DNA from: JALYGK01 sp036259835
GTDB lineage: Bacteria > Actinomycetota > UBA4738
Direction: 5' to 3'
Length of the DNA stretch: 38,522 bases
Assembly (NCBI GenBank): GCA_036259835.1
Contig: DATABA010000114.1
Span: 1-38,522, forward strand
The notes beneath the pieces were generated by a model. The model ran no database searches and was not told the DNA's origin. It worked only from the letters and a program-made list of their open reading frames with translations. The position numbers and the translations under genes are program-made. Below are positions 32,169 to 38,522 of the stretch, in pieces (within the stretch, counting starts at the first letter, position 1; the number at the start of each line of letters is the position of its first letter).

Positions 32169-32373
32169 AGGTCCGCGTCCCCCAAGCATCGGAGGGCCAA
32201 AGGCCACACCACCCCGTCAAAGACCGCAGTTGGGTTGCATTGGTCGTAAGAGGCACGCGGTGAGAAATCCCCTGATCGCCCTCTTAGCAGCGGCGTCTCA
32301 CGCAGTGATACTTCGCTCCAGGTAGTTCTAACCAGTCACCCTGAGGCAGGGGCGGCCTCGAGAAGGAGGACCA

Positions 32374-33132
32374 ATGCGGGCCCGACGCGCGGCACGTTTC
32401 GCGGTTGTGGGGTCGACACTGTTGTCGATCGTCCTAACCGGCACGATGGCTCTGGCAAAGCCACCTGGGGGGCATAACCCTCCGGGGAACAACGGCACCA
32501 TCAAGATCGATGGGGAGCCATGGGACAGCCATCCGAACAATGAGCCCCATGTCGGCTGCGTGTTCGAGGTGGACTTCTACGGCTTCGACAATGGTGACCT
32601 TTGGGCGGATGTGACCTTCGTCGGGCACCCCCCAACCGGGGGAGGGCTCCTCGACGTTCCTCCGAGGCGAGTGTTCATTGGCCAGGACGACGCCGGTGGC
32701 GGTACCGACCTCGACGCCTCTCAGCGGTACGACTTGAGCAGCGCGCTGGCGGGCGTTACGCCCCACCCGCAGCAGGGCTATCACGTCAAGCTGACCATTA
32801 ACGCCGACGGGTCCCAGGGCGCGGACGTGAAGCACAAGGTCTTCTGGGTCCAGCGCTGCGCGCCGACCACTGGCGGCGGCGGCGGTGGCGGCGGTGGCGG
32901 CGGTGGCGGTGGCGGTGGCGGTATCAATCCTCCTCCTCCCCCTCCTCCCGGCGGTGGCGGTGGCGGTGGCGGTATCAATCCTCCTCCTCCCCCTCCTCCC
33001 GGCGGTGGCGGTGGCGGCGGTAACACCGGCGGCGGACCGGGGCCTGACATCGGTGGTGGCGGCGGCTTCATCGCCGACGCCGGACCGGCCCAAGTCATCG
33101 AGGACGAGCCAGCCGCTCCACTGACCGGCTAA
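32374..33132 (+). CDS. Secreted protein with Gly/Pro-rich repeat C-terminus
   Basis: This 252-residue protein has a signal peptide (VVGSTLLSIVLTGTMALA, about 11-28). A compact domain of about 130 residues follows (GNNGTIKIDGEPWDSHPNNEP, HVGCVFEVDFYGFDNGDLWADV, YHVKLTINADG), with one Cys near each end (C62 and C162). I recall this domain pattern in other exported actinobacterial proteins but cannot name a family. From residue 168 on, a Gly-rich run is interrupted twice by INPPPPPPP; these blocks come from a perfect 51-bp tandem repeat. There is no LPXTG motif. The ATG follows GAAGGAGGA at good distance. A strong terminator follows. The low-complexity tail could be an extended cell-wall-spanning stalk. 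Confidence 0.8.
   Translation: MRARRAARFAVVGSTLLSIVLTGTMALAKPPGGHNPPGNNGTIKIDGEPWDSHPNNEPHVGCVFEVDFYGFDNGDLWADVTFVGHPPTGGGLLDVPPRRVFIGQDDAGGGTDLDASQRYDLSSALAGVTPHPQQGYHVKLTINADGSQGADVKHKVFWVQRCAPTTGGGGGGGGGGGGGGGGGINPPPPPPPGGGGGGGGINPPPPPPPGGGGGGGNTGGGPGPDIGGGGGFIADAGPAQVIEDEPAAPLTG
32899..33000 (+). repeat. Perfect 51-bp tandem repeat (2 copies plus part of a third)
   Basis: Copies at 32899-32949 and 32950-33000 are identical base for base. A partial third copy (about 17 bases before divergence) begins at 33001. Each unit encodes 17 residues: a glycine run, INPP and a proline run. The repeat lies inside the secreted Gly/Pro protein gene. Confidence 0.9.
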
Positions 33133-33155
33133 AGATCAGCAGAAAAAGCGGAAGA

Positions 33156-33188
33156 GGGCGCTCGGGCAACCGCCCGGGCGCCCTTTTT
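33156..33188 (+). terminator. Intrinsic terminator of the Gly/Pro protein gene
   Basis: Arms GGGCGCTCGGGC (33156-33167) and GCCCGGGCGCCC (33172-33183) pair with a single mismatch around a four-base loop. A TTTTT run follows at once. It lies 24 bases after the stop codon. Confidence 0.9.
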
Positions 33189-33333
33189 GTCGATCGAAAT
33201 ATCTTCAATTGCTCCCCAGGCACTTCGCACGCTTGACCGTTCAAAGAGCGCTGGGCGATTCTTAACGCTCTAGTTAGCCCGGAATTCGGTCGACGATCTC
33301 GATCGGGGTCCACGTCTCTTGGGGAGGGAAGAG

Positions 33334-34533
33334 GTGGACGCCAAGGTATTCATTCGAGCGGTCTTGCTCGTTCTTTGTCTGGTGCTGGCAGCTCCGGCTG
33401 TCATCTGGCTGGTGACCACGACAAGCCTCGAGGTCGTCGCCCTCTCCGGACTGGGCGTACTGTCGCTGATCGTCCTGGGAGCGCTGGCCTTCCTGCTTCA
33501 GTGGAGGTTCTGGGCCTGGTTCATGGGGGCGGTGGCGGTCCTACTCACACCCGGGCTTCTGAAGCTAGGCGCTCAGTTCATAGTGGGCGACGCCCGAGCG
33601 GCGATGGAGGCGTGGATCTACGTTTATGCGGCCGGCGCGGTTGGCGGGCTCCTCCTCGACCTCATCCGCGGCAAGGGCGGCCTCGAGTTTCCCTCGGCCG
33701 AGCTTCCGGTCGCCTTTCGGACGGTTCCTACTGCCCCAGTCGCATCGCCACCCGTCGCGAATGGCGGCGAACCGGTTTCGGCCCTTCCGGGTCCGATCGG
33801 CCCGATCGGCCCCGTCGGCCCGGCCCCCCCTGCGACCGCAGACGCGCCCCCTGCGCCAACGGTGGTCACCACGCCGACACCCTCCGTCCCTCAGTCTGCC
33901 GCGTTCGTCGCCTCGGAAGCGGCTCCCGAGAATGGAACAGGCGTGATGACGGAGGGGGCACGTGAGCGTGGAGCTCGAATCGACATCGGATTCTTCTCCA
34001 GGGTCACCATGGGAGGGCTCGCGGCGGCCGCCACGATCATCGTCGTCCGGATCATCGTCGGCGACACCCAGCCCGCCCACTTCCTGGCCTCGGCCCTCCG
34101 CCTCGACACCCTCGCCGGAGCGGTCCTCGTGGGCATGCTCGCTCCGGCCCTCTGGAGTGGCACGCAGACCCTGGTCGAATCCAGGTTCTCCTTTATGAAA
34201 GGCGCCATGGACACGGCGGTGGCGGCCGTCGCGAACGCCGAGCAGGCCGTTCGAGCGGCCCGAGACGCCGGGTTGTCACCCGCAGGACCGGACGCCCCGC
34301 AGTTCATCGTGGATGCGGCGCCACTTCGGTCTCCCGAGTTCATCGCCACCATCGCCCGTGAGGAGGACCCGACCGAGGTGGGGAAGATGCTCCTCACGAG
34401 AATCAATTCGGCTCGAATCGACCTCGGGGCGGTGCAGGCCCAGCAGGAGGCGCAGCTCGGTCAGGCGCTCGGTTCGCTTGAGACGGCTGAGCGACTTCTC
34501 CGGTCTGCCCTCGGGCGCGTGTCGCGCCGGTAA
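33334..34533 (+). CDS. Polytopic membrane protein with proline-rich cytoplasmic or external linker, function unknown
   Basis: This protein is about 399 residues from the GTG at 33334, which has GGGGAGGGA upstream (a TTG at 33319 is possible). The first half has four hydrophobic segments (VFIRAVLLVLCLVLAAPAVIWLV, VVALSGLGVLSLIVLGALAFLL, FWAWFMGAVAVLLTPGLLKL, WIYVYAAGAVGGLLLDLI). A disordered linker rich in Pro/Ala/Gly follows, with a short collagen-like GPIGPIGPVGP stretch. A second membrane part has MGGLAAAATIIVVRIIV and LAGAVLVGMLAPALWSG. The last 120 residues (AMDTAVAAVANAEQAVRAARDAG onward) are helical and may form a coiled coil. I recognise no family. The gene is transcribed alone and converges on the aldehyde dehydrogenase gene. 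Confidence 0.65.
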   Translation: MDAKVFIRAVLLVLCLVLAAPAVIWLVTTTSLEVVALSGLGVLSLIVLGALAFLLQWRFWAWFMGAVAVLLTPGLLKLGAQFIVGDARAAMEAWIYVYAAGAVGGLLLDLIRGKGGLEFPSAELPVAFRTVPTAPVASPPVANGGEPVSALPGPIGPIGPVGPAPPATADAPPAPTVVTTPTPSVPQSAAFVASEAAPENGTGVMTEGARERGARIDIGFFSRVTMGGLAAAATIIVVRIIVGDTQPAHFLASALRLDTLAGAVLVGMLAPALWSGTQTLVESRFSFMKGAMDTAVAAVANAEQAVRAARDAGLSPAGPDAPQFIVDAAPLRSPEFIATIAREEDPTEVGKMLLTRINSARIDLGAVQAQQEAQLGQALGSLETAERLLRSALGRVSRR

Positions 34534-34560
34534 CTGCCAGTTCCCAGCAGCCGCGGCCGC

Positions 34561-36132
34561 TCAGATCTTGTTCTTGATTGATCGCCCGACGTTCACCAGG
34601 AAGGTCTTCGCGGCCGCCACCTTCTGATCCAGCCTCGGCGCCGAAAGCACTTCCGCCGCGGCGCGCAGCGTGTCCGTCGTGGCCCGGTCGTAGGGATACC
34701 ACCAGGGCTGCTTCAGGCCCGGGATCGTCCGCCTCCCCACGTGAACCGGGACCGTGAACTCGCGCAGCCCCAGGGCTCCCTGGAGGCGGCCGTAGCCGGA
34801 TTCGCCGACGCCGCCCCACAGGCCCCACGGGAGCCCTGCGGCCGTGGCGTGGTCGTTGATCATGACCGTGCCGGCCTTCACACGGGAAGCGATCTCCTGG
34901 CCCTTCTTGCTGCTCCGCGTCCACACGCTGGCGGTGAGGTTGAACCCTTCCTCGTTTGCCCGTCGCACCGCTTCGTCCTCGTCCTTCACCCGGACGATCG
35001 GGAGGACCGGCCCGAACGTCTCTTCACGGAAGATCGCCATGTCTTCCGATCGCCCCTCGAGGATCGTCGGGGCGAACCAGAGTCCGCCGTCGCGCCGTTC
35101 GCCATCGGGCCCGCCGGCGAGAACCTTCGCTCCCTTCTCCACGGCGTCCTTCACGTGGCGCTCCACGACCTCGAGCTGCCGCGTCGCGGTGAGCGGTCCA
35201 ATCATGTTCTCGTCGCCGGCCTGCACCTGCTTCAGCTTGTCGACCAGCAGCCGCTCGAACTCGTCGGCGACGGAGTCCACGACGTACGTCCGCTCGATCG
35301 CGCAGCAGGTCTGTCCGGCGTTGAGGAAGGCGCCCCACAGGACACCCGAGGACGCCACATCCAGGTCTGCATCCTCACAGACCAGCGCGGTGTCCTGCCC
35401 ACCGAGCTCCATGACGACCGGGGTGAGGTGCTTTGCGGCCGCTTCGGCGATTTTCCGCCCGGTGCCTCCGGAGCCGATGAAACAAATCTTGTCGCACGGC
35501 GCGGCCACCAGCGCGGCACCGACCTCGCCCGCCCCCTGCACGACGGTCGCGACGTCGGAAGGCAGCGGCTCGAGGAGCTCGCGAATCAGCTCTCCGATCG
35601 CAGGCGTGATCTCGGACGGCTTGATTACGACCGTGTTGCCGGCCAGCAACGCTGGGGTGAAGGCCTGGAACGCGAGGTAGAGCGGGTAATTCCACGGCGT
35701 GATGCACCCCACCACACCGAAGGGTCGAAACTCGATTTTCGAGCTCATCCCAACGGCGGCCCCGATCAGGGGCGAAACGCGGTCCGGTCGAAGGGTCTTT
35801 GGCGTGATCGCGCACAGATAGGTCAGCGTCAGGACCGTCGGAAGCACGTCGTGCGACAGGGCTTCGACGCGCGGCTTTCCGTTCTCCGTCGCCACGACGT
35901 CGACGATTTCGTCCATCCGCTCGTAAATCCGGGTCCGAACGGCACGAAGGAGGTCGGCCCTGCCACGCGGACCGAGCGCCGCCCATTCCGGTTGGACTTT
36001 CCGCGCTCGTTCGACGGCTTGCTTGACTTCCGCGGGCGTGCTCGGTTCGTATGTCCGGACCACTTCTCCGGTGGCCGGGTTGAGCGATTCCAGCTTGGCC
36101 TTGCGAGTACGACCCCTGGTCGCTTGGGCCAT
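34561..36132 (-). CDS. Aldehyde dehydrogenase, succinate-semialdehyde dehydrogenase-like
   Basis: This 523-residue aldehyde dehydrogenase is longer than the usual 490 because of a C-terminal extension (PWWYPYDRATTDTLRAAAEVL and onward). Active-site elements are N147 in GCITPWNYP, K171 in VVIKPSE, the NAD loop FIGSGGTGRK (218-227), E242 in MELGGQDTAL and C276 in NAGQTCCAIE. The pattern fits the group with coniferyl/succinate-semialdehyde specificity more than PuuC-type enzymes, but this is a weak call. The ATG at 36132 has an AGAGGA site. It is a separate unit on the minus strand, divergent from the small gene at 36231, and not part of the lacI-controlled operon. Confidence 0.9.
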   Translation of the reverse strand: MAQATRGRTRKAKLESLNPATGEVVRTYEPSTPAEVKQAVERARKVQPEWAALGPRGRADLLRAVRTRIYERMDEIVDVVATENGKPRVEALSHDVLPTVLTLTYLCAITPKTLRPDRVSPLIGAAVGMSSKIEFRPFGVVGCITPWNYPLYLAFQAFTPALLAGNTVVIKPSEITPAIGELIRELLEPLPSDVATVVQGAGEVGAALVAAPCDKICFIGSGGTGRKIAEAAAKHLTPVVMELGGQDTALVCEDADLDVASSGVLWGAFLNAGQTCCAIERTYVVDSVADEFERLLVDKLKQVQAGDENMIGPLTATRQLEVVERHVKDAVEKGAKVLAGGPDGERRDGGLWFAPTILEGRSEDMAIFREETFGPVLPIVRVKDEDEAVRRANEEGFNLTASVWTRSSKKGQEIASRVKAGTVMINDHATAAGLPWGLWGGVGESGYGRLQGALGLREFTVPVHVGRRTIPGLKQPWWYPYDRATTDTLRAAAEVLSAPRLDQKVAAAKTFLVNVGRSIKNKI

Positions 36133-36230
36133 CGTGGTTCCTCTCAATCGCGGGCGGGTTGCCTAGTTCTGCTCGACTAGCTTAGATCGAACCGCATTCT
36201 CAGGCTCGGCGCCCCGAGAGAGGAGGAAGC

Positions 36231-36407
36231 ATGGTTCGCAGGTACACGCGCGGGCGGTGGAACCGGAACAACCTGCTGATCCTGTTGGCGTTCGTGTTCT
36301 TCACGCTGGCTGCGATCTTCGCCGGGGTCCCGGACCTGAAAAGGGATTGGCCGTGGCTGATTCCGGGTGGCCTTGCAGCGTGGGCGCTGGCCAGTCTGCG
36401 CTTTTAG
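36231..36407 (+). CDS. Small 58-residue membrane protein
   Basis: An ATG at 36231 is preceded by AGAGGAGGAAGC, one of the best ribosome sites in the window. The frame runs to TAG at 36405-36407. The peptide has a basic start (MVRRYTRGRWNRNN), a hydrophobic helix LLILLAFVFFTLAAIFAGV (15-33), a short KRDW loop and a second hydrophobic stretch (LIPGGLAAWALASLRF). Two-helix hairpin topology is likely. Its end overlaps the response-regulator end by four bases on the other strand. The function is unknown, but the translation signals and composition make it a real gene. Confidence 0.7.
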   Translation: MVRRYTRGRWNRNNLLILLAFVFFTLAAIFAGVPDLKRDWPWLIPGGLAAWALASLRF

Positions 36408-36853
36408 CCAAGCTTCGAAGGCCGAATTCGGGAGGCGCGGGCCTTCGCCACCGTCTCGATGATCTGGGCGAGGCTGCTCCCTTTGTGCAGAAAGCGGTAG
36501 ACGCCGACCCTTTCCGCCTCGGTGATGTGTGCTGGATCGGCGGTCGCCGAGAGGATAACCACCTCGACGTGGGGATAGCGGCGCTTGATGGACCGCGTCG
36601 CCTCCAGGCCGTTCATGACCGGCATGGCAACGTCGGAGAGGACAACTTCCGGTTCGACCTGCTCCGTAAGGGCCACGGCCTCGGCCCCGTTTGCGGCCAG
36701 GCCGACGACCTCGAATCCCTCGCCTTCGAGCAGCTCGCGCAGGGCGACCCGAATCACGGGGTCGTCTTCGGCTACCAGGACGCGGCCGCCACCGCGGCCG
36801 ATTCCGGACCGGGAAACCGTGCGGGCAAGGAGAGGGGCGTGGGCGTCACTCAT
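36404..36853 (-). CDS. Response regulator, receiver domain only
   Basis: This 149-residue protein has a 23-residue N-terminal extension before the CheY-like domain. The conserved residues are present: acidic pocket E29/D30/D31 (VLVAEDDP), phospho-acceptor D74 (VVLSDVAMPVMNG), S102 (ILSATAD) and K124 (FLHKGSS). No DNA-binding or enzymatic output domain follows, so it acts through protein contacts or as a phosphate sink. The ATG at 36853 has AAAGGAGGGG just before it. It lies 55 bases after the Ser/Thr kinase on the same strand, and no histidine kinase is nearby. A functional link to the kinase is possible but unproven. Confidence 0.92.
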   Translation of the reverse strand: MSDAHAPLLARTVSRSGIGRGGGRVLVAEDDPVIRVALRELLEGEGFEVVGLAANGAEAVALTEQVEPEVVLSDVAMPVMNGLEATRSIKRRYPHVEVVILSATADPAHITEAERVGVYRFLHKGSSLAQIIETVAKARASRIRPSKLG

Positions 36854-36908
36854 CCCCTCCTTTTTCGGCCGAAAGGGCGCCCGAACTGATTACCCGACGT
36901 TGGGTAAC

Positions 36909-38273
36909 TCAGAACACGCAGGATATGAGGCCCGGGGTAACCGCCCGGACGGGAGGAGAAGGTGCGCCGATCCGGGTCCTGGACGTGGCGCTCAATCGGT
37001 AGAAGAACGTGCTGCCGTGGTTCAGCGCGCCGTCCGTATAGGAGCGGCTATCTCGCCCGGACACGATGTCCAGCTTCTCGAACGGACCCTCCGCCGAGGC
37101 GCTGCGATAAACGATGTAGCCGTCCGCAAACTGTGCGGGGCTCGGCGACCACGTGAGGTCGATCTTCGTCTTGAACAGCCCCTCGCAGCTCGCGTGCGCC
37201 CGGATCCCAGAGGGCGGATCCAGCGTCTGGGACCGCGGCGGGGACACCGGTTCTCTCAGAAGGGGCGGAACCATGAACGCTGCGAGCGTCGCGAGAAGGG
37301 CGATGACAGAGAAGGCAACTGCGAATATCCGGCGCCCGCGACGCCGTTTGCGCGCCACCGCTTCTTCTCTGTCAAGCGGATCGGTTGACGGCTCCGACGG
37401 AACCGGCGCGGTGATGGCGCTTCGGTCGAACCGGAACCGGCGAAGGTCCGCCGCGAGCTGTGCGGCTCGCTGGTACCGGCCGGCCGGCTCCTTCGCCAGG
37501 CAACGCATCACGATCGTCTCGAGGGGGATCGGAACCGAAGCTCGAAGTCTTCGAACTGGCATCGGCTCCGTTTCGACTTGCATCCGCGCGACTGCCAGCG
37601 CCGACTCCGCCTCGAACGGCGGGCGGCCGGTCAGCATTTCGAACATCACGGCGCCGAGGGAGTAGATGTCGGAGCGGCCATCAAGGTCGCCCCCTTTTGC
37701 CTGCTCCGGTGAGAGGTACTCCGCGGTGCCCCGAAGCTCCATGCTCGTGGTGAGCCGGGCTCGGGACAGCGCTCGGGCGATCCCGAAGTCGAGGACCTTC
37801 ACGTGCCCCCACGGCGTGAGCATGATGTTCCCCGGCTTGATGTCTCTGTGGACGATGCCGGCAGCGTGGGCGAACCCCAACGCGTCGGCCACCGCCTCTC
37901 CGATCTCGGCCGCCCGCTCGGGCGGTAACGGCGCCTCGCGCCAGATCACCTCGGAAAGCGATTCGCCGGGGATCAGCTCCATGACGATGAACGGCACGCG
38001 GTCGTCCGTCCCGATGTCGAATAGAGAAACGATGTTTGGATGAGCAAGCGCCGCGGCCGCTTCGGCCTCTTCGCGAAACCTCGCAAGCGAGCGACTCTCC
38101 GAAGTGAGCGACCCGCGCAGCACCTTCACCGCAACGGTTCGTCCCAGAACGGTGTCTTGGGCGGAGTAGACATCGGCCATTCCGCCCTGGCCGAGGAGCG
38201 ATCGAACCTCGTATCGCCCGCCGAGTCGAGCGCCGATCAGCGCTCCCTGCCCCAACACCTGCTGCCCGTCCAC
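36909..38273 (-). CDS. PknB-like Ser/Thr protein kinase with TM segment and extracellular FN3-like domain
   Basis: This protein is about 454 residues from the GTG at 38273. The kinase domain (about 21-280) has the glycine loop LGQGGMADVY, K51 (VAVKVL), HRD motif IVHRDIKPGN with D144, DFG D162, and the activation segment end GTAEYLSPEQA. After a linker, KRRRGRRIFAVAFSVIALLATLAAF (about 308-332) is a single membrane helix. The outer part (about 350-450: RAHASCEGLFKTKIDLTWS, DGYIVYRSASAEGPF, STFFYRLSATSR) is fibronectin-III-like, not the PASTA repeats of PknB. The frame stays open upstream to 38441, but that overlaps the divergent cold-shock start, so a start near GGAGAG-GTG is preferred. GTG 38258 is an alternative. 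Confidence 0.92.
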   Translation of the reverse strand: MDGQQVLGQGALIGARLGGRYEVRSLLGQGGMADVYSAQDTVLGRTVAVKVLRGSLTSESRSLARFREEAEAAAALAHPNIVSLFDIGTDDRVPFIVMELIPGESLSEVIWREAPLPPERAAEIGEAVADALGFAHAAGIVHRDIKPGNIMLTPWGHVKVLDFGIARALSRARLTTSMELRGTAEYLSPEQAKGGDLDGRSDIYSLGAVMFEMLTGRPPFEAESALAVARMQVETEPMPVRRLRASVPIPLETIVMRCLAKEPAGRYQRAAQLAADLRRFRFDRSAITAPVPSEPSTDPLDREEAVARKRRRGRRIFAVAFSVIALLATLAAFMVPPLLREPVSPPRSQTLDPPSGIRAHASCEGLFKTKIDLTWSPSPAQFADGYIVYRSASAEGPFEKLDIVSGRDSRSYTDGALNHGSTFFYRLSATSRTRIGAPSPPVRAVTPGLISCVF

Positions 38274-38421
38274 CTCTCCTTTTGATGATCCCACGCCATC
38301 CTCTATAGTCGCGACCGAGGGTTCAGCATCGCGGGCATCACCGAAAGAGCAGTTCCCTCCCGGCTCATCACCGCCGGAGGCCGAAACAGGTTGATACGGC
38401 CACGAAAGGAGGGAATTGCGA

Positions 38422-38522
38422 GTGGCTACTGGAACCGTCAAATGGTTCAGCCCTGAAAAGGGCTACGGGTTCATCCAGCAGGAGAACGGTCCCGACGTGT
38501 TCGTGCACTTCAGCGCGATCTC
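38422..38522 (+). CDS. csp: Cold-shock domain protein, CspA family (truncated by window end)
   Basis: The GTG at 38422 is preceded by AAAGGAGGG at good distance. The translated part reads MATGTVKWFSPEKGYGFIQQ and on to DVFVHFSAI. RNP1 (KGYGFI) and RNP2 (VFVHF) of the cold-shock OB-fold are both present. These small proteins bind single-stranded RNA/DNA and melt secondary structure. The gene runs off the window at residue 33 of about 67. It diverges from the kinase gene; the 148 bases between (38274-38421) must hold both promoters and the leader, in which I could not identify a cold-shock box. Confidence 0.95.
   Translation, partial: MATGTVKWFSPEKGYGFIQQENGPDVFVHFSAI

Noticed and set aside
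32781..33098. A long minus-strand frame rich in Pro and Gly
   Set aside because: It is antisense to the secreted Gly/Pro protein. Its composition is a mirror of the GGCGGT repeats, and it has no good ribosome site or signal peptide.
597..36853. Possibility of a mobile island or defence system in the window
   Set aside because: No integrase, transposase, tRNA attachment site, CRISPR repeat, restriction-modification or toxin-antitoxin gene was seen. Base composition looks uniform by eye.
36886..36912. Hairpin CTGATTACCC / GGGTAACTCAG at the end of the kinase gene
   Set aside because: It contains a bulge, overlaps the kinase stop and has no following T run. Termination before the response regulator is not convincing, so co-transcription is preferred.

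Overview
The window looks like a chromosomal segment of an uncultured high-GC actinobacterium (inference). Two LLM-family (F420/FMN) oxidoreductases, a Ddn-type deazaflavin nitroreductase, a P450, a PknB-like Ser/Thr kinase and frequent GTG/TTG starts all point that way. I see no rRNA, tRNA, CRISPR array, phage gene or insertion sequence. No gene-free stretch exceeds 300 bases.

Layout. 1-6.9 kb is a mixed block: the tail of an Asp/Glu racemase-type gene, a TetR regulator with a SHOCT protein, small GYD and ABM-like proteins, a P450 overlapping a Ddn-like reductase, an MFS pump and one LLM oxidoreductase. 6.9-20.9 kb is one long leftward unit of 14 tightly packed, mostly overlapping genes. Read from its promoter these are: LacI regulator, glutamine-synthetase-like ligase, aldehyde dehydrogenase, gamma-glutamyl-GABA-type hydrolase, isochorismatase-fold hydrolase, a complete five-gene ABC importer of the urea/amide branch of the Liv family, a DapA-like aldolase, an LLM oxidoreductase, an FAD/Fe-S GMC dehydrogenase and its small subunit. 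A 12-bp palindrome of LacI/GalR type and a plausible promoter sit just upstream of lacI. Behind them is a second leftward pair, a fold-III PLP D-amino-acid deaminase and an amidohydrolase.

23.5-33.1 kb is mainly an envelope/secretion region: a small membrane protein, a secreted unknown, two secreted Asp-box beta-propeller proteins, a subtilisin-like protease, an MFS transporter, a ParB/sulfiredoxin-like protein and a secreted protein ending in Gly/Pro tracts built on a perfect 51-bp tandem repeat. 33.3-38.5 kb holds a polytopic membrane protein, a second aldehyde dehydrogenase, a 58-residue membrane protein, a Ser/Thr kinase with an extracellular FN3-like domain followed by a receiver-only response regulator, and the start of a cold-shock gene.

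The most interesting system is the 14-gene unit. It carries equivalents of PuuA, PuuC and PuuD of the gamma-glutamyl-amine pathway, but no recognisable PuuB. In its place are an Fe-S GMC dehydrogenase and an LLM enzyme, and the uptake system is amide/urea-like. My reading is an inducible pathway for import and oxidative breakdown of an unidentified amine or amide by gamma-glutamylation. The substrate cannot be read from the sequence.
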